Positions 17,719 through 25,614 are shown, counted from the first letter of the stretch. The stretch: DNA of 64,000 nucleotides from Ancylobacter rudongensis (GCF_900100155.1 NZ_FMTP01000006.1:186001-250000); one strand, 5' to 3'. Program-made: numbers and translations. Notes: generated by a model not told the origin, from the sequence alone.

Positions 17719-18057
17719 TCAGGGAAATTTCTGGAATCGTTCCAGTGTGGGGCGGTTCTTTGGAGGCGTCTCTAGTGCGAAGGTGCGGAACGCCTCCAGC
17801 AGCGAACGAAGATGGAGCGGGCCGCCAGCCCCCCGAAACAGGTTGTCTTCCGTCCAGCAGGTCCACCAGTCCGTCGGGTGCTCGTAATTATGCTGAATCC
17901 GATCGAGTGTCCGGCCGTCGCAGTCCGTTCCGCAAAGGTCGACAGTCAACGTCCAGCCCGGGTTGTCGAGGGTGTCGATGCGTACGCCGTAGCTGTGCTC
18001 CCAATCGCCATCGCATTGGGCCTGATACCAGCCGGTCAACCAATCGAACACGTCCAT
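17719..18057 (-). CDS. Imm53-family immunity protein, orphan
   Basis: 112 residues from ATG (a TTG two codons upstream is possible). The N-terminus carries the Imm53 hallmark: DWLTGWYQAQCDGDWEHSYG, then VRIDTLDNPGWTLTVDL and a Trp-rich DWWTCWTEDNLFRGAGGP. Small, acidic and cytosolic, as expected of immunity proteins for polymorphic toxins. No toxin gene (long repeat protein, VgrG, filamentous haemagglutinin or nuclease tail) lies next to it; the neighbours are siderophore genes and a REP cluster. It may protect against toxins from other cells or be the remnant of a lost toxin locus. Family recognition is from memory of the motif and was not tested by a search. Confidence 0.8.
   Translation of the reverse strand: MDVFDWLTGWYQAQCDGDWEHSYGVRIDTLDNPGWTLTVDLCGTDCDGRTLDRIQHNYEHPTDWWTCWTEDNLFRGAGGPLHLRSLLEAFRTFALETPPKNRPTLERFQKFP
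17731..17745. promoter_or_regulatory. Perfect 6-3-6 palindrome upstream of the permease gene
   Basis: CTGGAA-TCG-TTCCAG lies about 105 bases upstream of the permease ATG, inside the last codons of the Imm53 gene. Its half-sites show the GAA-N3-TTC centre of Irr-type iron-control elements (TTTAGAA-N3-TTCTAAA) but the outer bases differ. Candidate operator for the permease-ATPase operon; chance or coding constraint is also possible. Confidence 0.3.
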
Positions 18058-18140
18058 TCGCAAACCGTATCACCGGGCCAGGCCGTGCCAAAGCGTGCGA
18101 GCGCCTGATCTCGAAGGACGCAGGCCCGTGCCGTCGGCGG

Positions 18141-18310
18141 CCCCTCACCCCGACCCTCTCCCCGACGGGGAAAGGGGGAAGGGCGGTGCGCCGGGACCCA
18201 CGGGAGCACGCCGGCGCCTTCCCATGGCGTCATCCCGGACGGTCCGCAGGACCGATCCGGGATCGCTAGATGTGTTGACTGGATTGCGATCCCGGCTTTG
18301 CGCTGTGCTC
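18141..18310. repeat. Mosaic of REP-like hairpins
   Basis: This explains much of the 395-base gap between the Imm53 gene and the esterase. First unit: CCCCTCACCCCGACCCTCTCCCC with hairpin CCCTCTCCCC-GAC-GGGGAAAGGG (18154-18176), related to the element at 19931. Second unit: nested perfect palindrome ATCCCGGA-C-GGTCC-GCA-GGACC-GA-TCCGGGAT (18232-18263), related to the one at 62158. A third, degenerate unit (GCGATCCCGG...CCGGGGTGACG) follows to 18324. Such repeats are typically intergenic, form strong hairpins in RNA and mark gene ends. The remaining bases (18325-18452) show no clear feature. Confidence 0.75.
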
Positions 18311-18452
18311 CGGCCGGGGTGACGCGCGGGGGGCTGATTGTCCGCAGGCGAGCGTGGCTCTCCCTTGGCGCCGGGGCGCGGGTGGGGCAAGAGGGGAAGG
18401 GCCGGAGCCCTCCGGCGCTGACACCACGTTCCCTCTGCCGCGGCGCCTGCCC

Positions 18453-19268
18453 ATGAACCCTGTCACCCTGCCCGATGCCGAATGGTTCGACCTCGCCCCG
18501 CCCGGCGGCGGGGCGCCGTGGCGGATCTTTCTCGCCCACCCGCAGGGCGAGGCGCCGGCGGCGGGCTATCCCGCCTTGTTCATGCTCGACGCCAATGCCG
18601 GCTTTGCCACCCTCACTGAGGTGCTGCGGCGTGGGGCGGTGCGCCCCGCCGCCACCGGCATCGGGCCGATGCTGCTGGTCGGCATCGGCACCCCCGAGGG
18701 CGACGACGCGCGGGTGCGGCGGCATTTCGACTATACGGCCGGACCGGGGGCGGAGGGCCGCGGGCGGCCAACCGGCGGGCGCGACGCCTTTCTCGCCTTC
18801 ATCGAGCAGGTGCTGAAGCCGGAGCTTGGCCGCCGGTTTCCCCTCGACCCGGCGCGGCAGACCCTGTTCGGCCATTCGCTCGCCGGCTGGTTCACGCTCG
18901 ATGTGATGGCGCGCGACAGCGCCGCCTTCCGCTCCTATGTCGCGGTGAGCCCCTCGCTGTGGTGGGACGAGGGGCGGCTCATCGAAGGGCTGGCGCGGCC
19001 GCGCGCGATGCCGCCGCGGCTGTCCATTCTCGTCGGCGAATGGGAGCAGGCGCTCGCCCCCTGGCAGGCGGCGCGGCCGGAGGCGGCCGAGATGGCGGCG
19101 CGGCGGGCGCGGCGGGCCATGGTCGACCGGGCGCAGGGCTTTGCCGACCGGGCGCGGGCGGCACTCGGGCCGGAGGCGGAGGTGCGGTTCGAACGGCTGG
19201 CGGGGGAGGACCATGCCTCGATCCTGCCGGCGGCGATGGCGCGGGCGCTGCGCTTCGCGCTGGCGTGA
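18453..19268 (+). CDS. Alpha/beta-hydrolase of the IroE/Fes/BesA siderophore-esterase family
   Basis: 271 residues from ATG. The esterase D fold shows the ALFMLDANAGFATL block, GTPEGDDARVRRHFDYT, the nucleophile elbow FGHSLAGWFTLDVMARD, VAVSPSLWWDEG, SILVGEWEQAL and the catalytic His in GEDHASILPAAMARALRF. The SPSLWWD motif is typical of IroE/YbbA/BesA-like hydrolases that cleave the ester backbone of trilactone siderophores. No signal peptide, so a cytoplasmic, Fes-like place of action is expected. It lies 2.8 kb beyond the end of entA, after the transporter genes, and fits as the iron-release step. A general carboxylesterase remains possible. Confidence 0.83.
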   Translation: MNPVTLPDAEWFDLAPPGGGAPWRIFLAHPQGEAPAAGYPALFMLDANAGFATLTEVLRRGAVRPAATGIGPMLLVGIGTPEGDDARVRRHFDYTAGPGAEGRGRPTGGRDAFLAFIEQVLKPELGRRFPLDPARQTLFGHSLAGWFTLDVMARDSAAFRSYVAVSPSLWWDEGRLIEGLARPRAMPPRLSILVGEWEQALAPWQAARPEAAEMAARRARRAMVDRAQGFADRARAALGPEAEVRFERLAGEDHASILPAAMARALRFALA

Positions 19269-19366
19269 GGGCGCCGGTATCCGGCAGACGTGATCGGCGC
19301 CCCCATTTGCGCCGGCGGGCCGAGCGGCTAGAAGTGGCGCGATTGCTTCACGCTCGGTGCCCGCCC

Positions 19367-19912
19367 ATGAACATACCTGCCGCGACCGCGACCGCTTCCG
19401 CCCCTTCGCCCGCCGCCCGCCGCGCGGTGCGCAACCGCCAGGTGACGGCGGCGCTGGTGGTGGCGGTCGCCAGCGCCGGGGCGCTGGCCGGGGCGTGGTA
19501 TTTCCAGCTGGTGGTGGGGCTGGCTCCATGCCCGCTCTGCCTGGAACAGCGCATTCCCTATTACATCGCCGTGCCGGTGGCGCTGATCGGCGCCGTGTGC
19601 GCGGCTTTCGGCAGGCAAGGGCCGGCGCGGGTGGCGCTGGCGCTGTGCGGCATGCTGATGGCGCTGGGCGCCTTTCTCGCCGTCTATCATGCCGGGGTGG
19701 AATGGGCCTGGTGGGCCGGGCCGGACACCTGCTCCGGCGCCGGGCCGGCGCTGGGCGGCGGCAATCTGCTGGGCCAGCTGCAGAGCGCGCGGGTGGTGCG
19801 CTGCGACGAGGCGGCGTGGCGGCTGCTCGGACTGTCGCTGGCGGGCTACAACGCCTTCATCGCCGGCGCGCTGACGGTCGTGGCGATGTGGGGCGCCTCG
19901 GCGAAGGCGTGA
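19367..19912 (+). CDS. dsbB: Disulfide bond formation protein B family
   Basis: 181 residues. Four membrane helices with the periplasmic redox pair PCPLCLEQRIPYY (first loop) and a second loop cysteine pair, DTCSG and RCDE, about 30 residues apart. DsbB-type proteins reoxidise DsbA by passing electrons to quinone. The second loop EWAWWAGPDTC is the form common in alphaproteobacteria. Stands alone between the siderophore esterase and an HNH gene. A second, shorter-loop DsbB relative lies at 36336-36935. Confidence 0.93.
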   Translation: MNIPAATATASAPSPAARRAVRNRQVTAALVVAVASAGALAGAWYFQLVVGLAPCPLCLEQRIPYYIAVPVALIGAVCAAFGRQGPARVALALCGMLMALGAFLAVYHAGVEWAWWAGPDTCSGAGPALGGGNLLGQLQSARVVRCDEAAWRLLGLSLAGYNAFIAGALTVVAMWGASAKA

Positions 19913-19930
19913 GAAAGACGGTTCATCCGC

Positions 19931-19966
19931 CCCCTCACCCCGGCCCTCTCCCCCACGGGGAGAGGG
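19931..19966. repeat. REP-like hairpin
   Basis: CCCCTCACCCCGGCCCTCTCCCC... with a perfect 10-base stem CCCTCTCCCC-CAC-GGGGAGAGGG (19944-19966). Same family as the unit at 18141. It lies between the convergent dsbB and HNH genes, where it may also help stop transcription from both sides. Confidence 0.8.
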
Positions 19967-19976
19967 AGAACGCGGC

Positions 19977-20534
19977 TCACGGGTCGAGCTCGGTGTCCCA
20001 GTAGAGATAGTCCATCCAGCTGTCGTGCAAATAATTCGGCGGGAAGTGGCGGCCGTTCTGGTGCAGGTCGAACACGCTCGGCTGGTAGGGCTTCTGCCGC
20101 GGCACCATGTGCGCGGTTTCCGGCATCTGGCTGCCCTTGCGCAGATTGCAGGGCGAGCAGGCGGCGACGACGTTTTCCCAGGTGGTCTGGCCGCCGCGCG
20201 AGCGCGGAATGACGTGGTCGAAGGTCAAATCCTCGCGCGATTCGCAGTACTGGCAGGTGAAGCGGTCGCGCAGGAAGACGTTGAATCGGGTGAAGGCGGG
20301 CTGGCGCGAGGGGCGGATGAACGTCTTCAGCGAGACCACGCTCGGCAGCCGCATCTGGAAGGTCGCGCTGGAGACCTGCCGCTCATAATATTCGACGATG
20401 TTCACCCGATCGAGGAACACCGCCTTGATCGCGTCCTGCCATGCCCAGACCGAGAGGGGGTAATAGCTCAGCGGCCGGTAATCGGCGTTGAGCACGAGGG
20501 CAGGCCAGGCACCCGGAGACAAAGTCGCCGTCAA
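19977..20534 (-). CDS. HNH endonuclease family protein
   Basis: 185 residues. The N-terminus (ALVLNADYRPLSYYPLSVWAWQDAIKAVFLDRVNIVEYY) and the HNH core (DRFTCQYCESREDLTFDHVIPRSRGGQTTWENVVAACSPCNLRKG) match a stand-alone HNH protein highly conserved in alphaproteobacteria. Two CxxC pairs that bind a structural zinc and the DHV/N/H catalytic set are intact. Physiological role unknown; it is not linked to a methyltransferase or phage genes. The start is TTG, preceded by GGAG six bases upstream; no ATG fits the conserved N-terminus. A TATAGAG box lies further upstream. Confidence 0.9.
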   Translation of the reverse strand: MTATLSPGAWPALVLNADYRPLSYYPLSVWAWQDAIKAVFLDRVNIVEYYERQVSSATFQMRLPSVVSLKTFIRPSRQPAFTRFNVFLRDRFTCQYCESREDLTFDHVIPRSRGGQTTWENVVAACSPCNLRKGSQMPETAHMVPRQKPYQPSVFDLHQNGRHFPPNYLHDSWMDYLYWDTELDP

Positions 20535-20678
20535 CGCTCGCTCCCTGTCAGGAGCGTCAGCACGGCCGCTTGAGTCGGCGCCGCGTGACGCACGGCGATA
20601 CTCTATAGGGAGCGTGTCAGTCTTGTGAAGCGCCGGCCGGCAATTCGCCGCAGTGCGGCAGATGGCAGAGGTCAGGCG

Positions 20679-21338
20679 TCAGGCCAGCACTTCGGTGAGG
20701 AAGCTGCCGGCCAGCGACAGGCCGGTGGCGTCGATGCCGTGGGCGAGGCCGTTGGAGAGGTGCGCGCGCACCGCGATCCCTTGTCTTTGCAGGCTTTCCA
20801 CCGCGCGCGGCAGCGCCAGCGGCGGGATCACCTGGTCGAGATCGCCATGGATCAGCAGCACCGGCGGGCGGGCGATGATCTCGGCGTCGAATTCCGCCAT
20901 GGCGCGCGCGGGCGGCAGCACATGGATGCCGGAAAAGCCGACAATGCCGGCGGGCGCCACCGTGCGGCGCAGGCCGGTGTGCAGCGCCATCATCGTGCCC
21001 TGGCTGAAGCCGACCAGCGCGAGGCGCGAGCCGGGCAGGTTCAGCCGGGCGAGCTCGGCGTCGAGGAAGCCGTCGAGCGCGCGCTGCGCGCTCTGCACCC
21101 CGGTCCAGCGCTCGCGGTCGTCGCGCTCGGTATAGCCGAACCATTGCCGGCCGACCGGGGCGATGGCCAGCGGCTCGGGCGCGTGCGGGGAGACGAAGGC
21201 GGTGTTGGGCAGCAGCGGCGCCCAGTACTCGCCGAGGTCGATCAGGTCGCGGCCGTCGGCGCCATAGCCGTGCAGCAGCACCACCAGAGAGGTGGCGGGG
21301 CCGCCGGCACGGGGCGGAAGGCGGGGTCCGTCCAGCAT
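20679..21338 (-). CDS. Phospholipase/carboxylesterase family hydrolase (YpfH-like)
   Basis: 219 residues. Alpha/beta-hydrolase with VVLLHGYGADGRDL (oxyanion), nucleophile GFSQGTMMAL, Asp in LLIHGDLDQVIPP and His in GLAHGID, all placed as in the carboxylesterase-2 family. Cytosolic; substrate unknown, probably short-chain esters or acyl groups. Its ATG overlaps the stop of the M23 peptidase gene upstream (TGATG), so the two are co-transcribed, though no functional link is apparent. Confidence 0.9.
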   Translation of the reverse strand: MLDGPRLPPRAGGPATSLVVLLHGYGADGRDLIDLGEYWAPLLPNTAFVSPHAPEPLAIAPVGRQWFGYTERDDRERWTGVQSAQRALDGFLDAELARLNLPGSRLALVGFSQGTMMALHTGLRRTVAPAGIVGFSGIHVLPPARAMAEFDAEIIARPPVLLIHGDLDQVIPPLALPRAVESLQRQGIAVRAHLSNGLAHGIDATGLSLAGSFLTEVLA

Positions 21339-23302
21339 CAGTTGGTCTCGGCGGTGCCGGCGGCGCTGGCGGCGACGCGCGCGGCATTGCTGTGGTTGAG
21401 CAGCGCGTCGATCGTGGCGCGCTCCTTCTCGAAGCTGGCGAGAACGCGCCCGTCCAGCGCCCGCCCGCGCGGCAGGCGGATACGCATCGGGTCGACGAAG
21501 CGCCCGTTCACCAGCACCTCATAGTGCAGATGCGCGCCGGTGGAGAGGCCGGTGGAGCCAATATAGCCGATCAGCTGGCCCTGGCGCACCCGCACCCCTT
21601 CGCGGATGCCCTTGGCGAAGCTGGACTGGTGCGAATAGGTGGTGACATAGCCGTTGGCGTGCTGGATCTCGATGCGGCGGCCATAGCCGGAGGTCCAGGC
21701 GGCCTTCTTGATCACGCCATTGCCGGCGGCATAGATCGGCGTGCCGGTGCGGTCGGACCAGTCGACGCCCGAATGCAGGCGGCTATAGCCGAGGATCGGG
21801 TGGCGGCGCATGCCGAAGCCCGAGCGCAGCTGGCCGCCGGAGAGCGGCTTGCGCACCAGGAACTTCTTCGCGCTCTTGCCGGCATCGTCATAGAAGTCGA
21901 CCAGCCCGTCATCCGGGGTCTGGTAGCGGTAATAGCGCCGCTCCTCGCCGCCGACGGTGAGGCCGGCATAGAGCACGCCGCCGGCGCCGCCGGCCTCGTC
22001 GGGCTCGAACAGCACCTCGAAGGAATCGCCGGCGCGCACGCGGCGCTGGAAGTCGACATCGAAGGAATAGACGCGGATCATGCTCTCGATGACCGGGCGG
22101 GGCACCTCGTGGCGCAGCGCGGTCTCCCAGATGCTGTCATAGAGGGTGATGCGACCGCTGCCGCCTTCCTCTTCGCCATCCTCGGGAGCGAGATCGGCGA
22201 CCTGGGTGTCACCGGCTTCCTGCACGGGCAGGAAGTTGCCGCTGTCGGACAGCGCCACCGTGCCTTGATGGCCGCTTTCGCCGAACACCGCCACGCGCAG
22301 CGGCATCGCGCCCTCGGTGGCGTTGTCGAGCAGGACTTTCAGCCGCAGGCCGGGGGTGAGAGTGCCGGACAGCTCCCGGGTGCCGAAGGCCCGGGCGGCA
22401 TCGTTGGCGGCGCCTTCCGGCACGCCGAGATCAATCAGCACGGAGGCGACGGTATCGCCGGCCTTGGCCACTACGGTGCGCTCGGACCAGTCATTGCCGC
22501 CGGAGGCGTCGTCGGCGGACTTGTCGACCGCCGACACATTCTCCGGCTGCTGCAGCGCATTCAGCGGATCGGCGGCGCCTGACGGCGCATAGGCCAGCAC
22601 GCCGAGACCCGGAAAGGCCGGGGCGCGGGCGTCGGCGGTGGGGATGCTGAACTCGGCGGTTTCACGCACCTTCATCAGCACGTCTTCCATCGGCAACTCA
22701 GCCGCGAAGCGGGTGCTGGGGGGCAGCGCGCCGATGTCGCGCACGACGATGGTGAGGTCGCCGGTGGGCTCGGCCTGCACCGCCTCGGCCTCGTCATTGG
22801 TCGATTCGGCGATCAGCTTGGCCGGGTTGAAGCGCGGCACGTCGACCGAGGCGGAGGTGACGGACTGGGCGAGATTGGTCGCCACCTTGGTGACGGCGCG
22901 CACCTTGATGACTTCGCGGTCGCCATCCTTGACGGTGGTGGACAGGCGCAGCGTCTGCTTGGCGGAAAAGCTCTCCGAGAGGATCGACATCCGGTCGCCC
23001 TTGCGGGCGACATTGGACGGGCGCTCGCCGGCGGCCAGGGCGCCGCGCAGGGCGGAGCGGACGGTTTCGGGCGACTGGGCGAAGCGGTATTCGCCATCGA
23101 GCGCGGCATAGACCGCCCCACCCATGAGGGCGGCACCGCAAATGCCGGTGAGCAGCGTGGCCATGAGCCAGCGAATGGAGATGCGGCGGCGGTTGATCGG
23201 CTCCTCGGCGTCACCATCGACGCCGAGCGGAGGCTCGTCGCCGAGATCAAACGCCGCGAGGTGGGAGCGCCTCACGCCTGCCAGTCCGCGCCTTGTCTCC
23301 AA
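21338..23302 (-). CDS. M23 family metallopeptidase (peptidoglycan endopeptidase), membrane-anchored
   Basis: About 654 residues if translation begins at a TTG; the frame stays open for 68 more codons to an ATG at 23506. Family-typical sequence begins only around DLGDEPPLGVDGD, so the true start is probably TTG 23302 or GTG 23275. Order: short cytoplasmic head, one membrane helix (RRISIRWLMATLLTGICGAALMGGAVYAAL), a long periplasmic part with a LysM/OapA-like segment (AKAGDTVASVLIDLGVP), and the C-terminal M23 domain with zinc ligands H and D in LHSGVDW and HLHYEV. Likely a periplasmic peptidoglycan hydrolase or activator acting in growth and division. Confidence 0.9.
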   Translation of the reverse strand: METRRGLAGVRRSHLAAFDLGDEPPLGVDGDAEEPINRRRISIRWLMATLLTGICGAALMGGAVYAALDGEYRFAQSPETVRSALRGALAAGERPSNVARKGDRMSILSESFSAKQTLRLSTTVKDGDREVIKVRAVTKVATNLAQSVTSASVDVPRFNPAKLIAESTNDEAEAVQAEPTGDLTIVVRDIGALPPSTRFAAELPMEDVLMKVRETAEFSIPTADARAPAFPGLGVLAYAPSGAADPLNALQQPENVSAVDKSADDASGGNDWSERTVVAKAGDTVASVLIDLGVPEGAANDAARAFGTRELSGTLTPGLRLKVLLDNATEGAMPLRVAVFGESGHQGTVALSDSGNFLPVQEAGDTQVADLAPEDGEEEGGSGRITLYDSIWETALRHEVPRPVIESMIRVYSFDVDFQRRVRAGDSFEVLFEPDEAGGAGGVLYAGLTVGGEERRYYRYQTPDDGLVDFYDDAGKSAKKFLVRKPLSGGQLRSGFGMRRHPILGYSRLHSGVDWSDRTGTPIYAAGNGVIKKAAWTSGYGRRIEIQHANGYVTTYSHQSSFAKGIREGVRVRQGQLIGYIGSTGLSTGAHLHYEVLVNGRFVDPMRIRLPRGRALDGRVLASFEKERATIDALLNHSNAARVAASAAGTAETN

Positions 23303-23611
23303 ACCGGCTTTCCCCGCCTTTTCCCGATGTGCTCGCCGCGCGGTCCACGACCGGCTTCGGCACGTCTGTTTCCTGTGGCGCCCGACGGGCGCGATGGCAT
23401 CGGAGGTTGCAAAATACCCCCGGCGCGGATGGGAGGCGACGATGCCGCCGGCAACACCGCCCGTCAACCCGCCGCGCCGGCGAATCGACCTGACCATCGG
23501 CAGCACTGCCGACGGGCGGAGCCGATGTAGAGCCGGCTCACGGCAAAAGGATGGCGACGACCCTATGGGAAGGGCCGCCGGCGGGCGGCGGCCGGCGGTC
23601 GGCGCGGCGCC

Positions 23612-24910
23612 CTATTGGGCGCTGGCGGCGCGCGGGCGCAGCGGCGAGGGCGGCGGCAGCGGCACCTGCGCCAGCCGGGTGGCCGGGGCCGGGGCGACCT
23701 GCGTGCCCTGCACGAAGCCGGCCCGGACAAAGCCGGCCTGCAGCGGCAGCGGCGCGCCGGGCGCGATCGGCCGTGTGAGCGAGGGGGCGGGCTCCGGCGC
23801 GGCGAAGGCGGTGGGCGCGGGGGCGCTCGCGCCGTCGGCGTCCGGCACGATGCCGGCCCAGGCATTGGCCGGCGTGGCCGGCTGGGCCCGGACCGGCCGC
23901 GCCGGAGGGGCGGGCGGCGCCAGGGCGAGGGCGGAGGAGGCGGAGGTGGTGGAAGCGGGAGCGCGCCCGGCGATCTCGACCGGCGGGGCGCCGCCGAAGC
24001 GCTTGAAGAAGGTCCAGATCTCCTCCGGCGCGTCGAGCCCGCTGCGGCGGGGGCCGAGCAGCACGGAGGCGAGCGCGTCCACCGCGTCGGTCGATTGTGA
24101 GGGCGGCTGGTGGCCGCCGGCCACCTCGTAATAGGCGACGGCGCCGCCGGGGGCGCAGTCGTTCCAGCGGGTGATGCGGGCATGCGGGGCGCTGGAGATG
24201 GCTGGCGCCGCGCAGCCGTCGAGCCGGGCGAACAGCGCGGCGGTGGCGTCGGCCGACATCAGCCGGGCGCCCGGGGTCGGGCGGCCGAAGGCCGGCACGA
24301 TCGGGTCATAAGTGCCGTTCATCAGCAGGATCGGCACCGGCTTGGACGGGCGGCAGCTTTCCGCATAGTCCATCGGCACCGTCATCATCAGCGTCGCATA
24401 GGCCTGGAAGCGGTCGGCGTATTTGCAGGCGACATAGGCGGTGAGGAAGCCGCCATTGGAGAAGCCCATCAGATAGGCGCGGGAGGGATCGACAAGCCCC
24501 TCCGCCGTCAGCGCCTCCAGCACATCCAGCACGAAGCGGCCATCGTCGCGCTTGTGCAGCAGCGGGATGAAGCCGGCGATCGAGCTGCGGCCGTCATTCC
24601 ACAGCAGGTTCATCCCCTTAGGGTAGGCGATGATAAAACCCTCGCGGTCGGCCACCGCGTCGAGATCGAGATAGCGCTGCATCATGCCGGCCGGCTGCAG
24701 GGCGCCGTGCAGGGCGATCACCAGCGGCAGCGGCTCGGGCGGGGCGTTCTTCGGCAGGTGCAGAATGTACTCGCGGCTGAGGCCGCCGGAGGTCAGCGTG
24801 CGGACCGAATCCCGTGACTGCGCAGCAGCCGGGGAGGCGGCAAGGCCGAGCAGGGCGACGAGCAGCACCAGTATTGCGCCAGGCAGGCAGCTGGGTTTCG
24901 CAAAAAGCAT
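23612..24910 (-). CDS. Secreted PHB-depolymerase/LpqC-type esterase
   Basis: 432 residues. Signal peptide of about 31 residues ending AAAQS. The catalytic domain (about 35-310) has VIALHGALQPAGMM, the nucleophile elbow YLMGFSNGGFLTAYVA, Asp in LLMNGTYDPIVP and His in EVAGGHQPP. This resembles the esterase_phd class (polyhydroxybutyrate depolymerase, feruloyl esterase, acetylxylan esterase). The last 110 residues are a Pro/Ala-rich tail without recognisable domain. Substrate not determined; a true PHB depolymerase would need a binding domain that is not seen. Confidence 0.88.
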   Translation of the reverse strand: MLFAKPSCLPGAILVLLVALLGLAASPAAAQSRDSVRTLTSGGLSREYILHLPKNAPPEPLPLVIALHGALQPAGMMQRYLDLDAVADREGFIIAYPKGMNLLWNDGRSSIAGFIPLLHKRDDGRFVLDVLEALTAEGLVDPSRAYLMGFSNGGFLTAYVACKYADRFQAYATLMMTVPMDYAESCRPSKPVPILLMNGTYDPIVPAFGRPTPGARLMSADATAALFARLDGCAAPAISSAPHARITRWNDCAPGGAVAYYEVAGGHQPPSQSTDAVDALASVLLGPRRSGLDAPEEIWTFFKRFGGAPPVEIAGRAPASTTSASSALALAPPAPPARPVRAQPATPANAWAGIVPDADGASAPAPTAFAAPEPAPSLTRPIAPGAPLPLQAGFVRAGFVQGTQVAPAPATRLAQVPLPPPSPLRPRAASAQ

Positions 24911-25152
24911 GGACGAGGCGACCTCGGTGCGCGGGTTCCGCGAGACCCCTACAGACGGCGGATTTCCGTCAATTAAAAGGCAAAGATGGTTAACAGGCCG
25001 TCAGCATCGGCTTTCGCGGGGCTTGCGCGGGCCGGATACGGGCCGAAAAGGGGGGGTGCGCGCGGCGGCTTCGATGCGCTAGGGTGTGCTTGCTGCAGCG
25101 CAACCGGAAACAGGGGCGCGGCGGAGGGAACGATAGACGCCACCTTTGGAAT

Positions 25153-25169
25153 GATTGCGAACTGCAATC
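25153..25169. promoter_or_regulatory. Perfect 6-5-6 palindrome in the sdhC leader
   Basis: GATTGC-GAACT-GCAATC lies 49-65 bases upstream of the sdhC ATG in the 307-base gap after the esterase gene, about where the promoter should be. Succinate dehydrogenase is often iron-controlled, so an Irr/RirA/Fur-type operator is a fair guess, but the sequence matches no consensus I can name. The rest of 24911-25217 shows no other clear signal apart from the AT-rich GTCAATTAAAAGGC near 24969. Confidence 0.35.
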
Positions 25170-25217
25170 GTTTCCGCTACGCACACACCACATTCCTGAG
25201 TGATCTGGGACACCGAC

Positions 25218-25610
25218 ATGGCAGGAGCGGCCGAGCGGCCCCTTTCCCCACATCTGCAAATCTACCGCCCGATGCTGACGATGATGATGTCCATCGTCCA
25301 TCGCATCACCGGCGTGGCTTTGTATCTCGGCACGCCGCTGCTGGTGGCCTGGCTGCTGGCCGCCGCCAGTTCCGAGCGGGCCTTCACCTTCGTGAACGGG
25401 ATTTACGGCAGCTGGATCGGCCTTCTTCTCCTGGTCGGCTACAGCTGGGCGCTGATCCACCACGCGCTGGGCGGCATCCGCCATTTCGTCTGGGACACCG
25501 GCGCGGGCTTCGGCCCCGGGCCGCGCGAACTGTTCGCCAAGCTCACCATCGGCGGGTCGATCGCGCTGACCGCGGTGCTGTGGATCGTCATCTGGCTGGT
25601 GAAGGGCTGA
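25218..25610 (+). CDS. sdhC: Succinate dehydrogenase cytochrome b556 subunit
   Basis: 130 residues. Membrane anchor of complex II. Starts with RPLSPHLQIYRPMLTMMMSIVHRITGVALYLG, the family signature whose HRITG motif helps bind quinone, and has three membrane helices and SWALIHHALGGIRHFVWD with the heme-ligand His. The ATG is preceded by GGGA at a suitable distance. The four genes sdhC, D, A and B follow within 4-21 bases of each other, the standard alphaproteobacterial operon. Confidence 0.97.
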   Translation: MAGAAERPLSPHLQIYRPMLTMMMSIVHRITGVALYLGTPLLVAWLLAAASSERAFTFVNGIYGSWIGLLLLVGYSWALIHHALGGIRHFVWDTGAGFGPGPRELFAKLTIGGSIALTAVLWIVIWLVKG

Positions 25611-25614
25611 CCCC

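Noticed and set aside
19977-20534. HNH protein as part of a restriction or anti-phage system
   Set aside because: No methyltransferase, helicase or other defence gene adjoins it, and this exact HNH protein is widespread as a solitary core gene in alphaproteobacteria.
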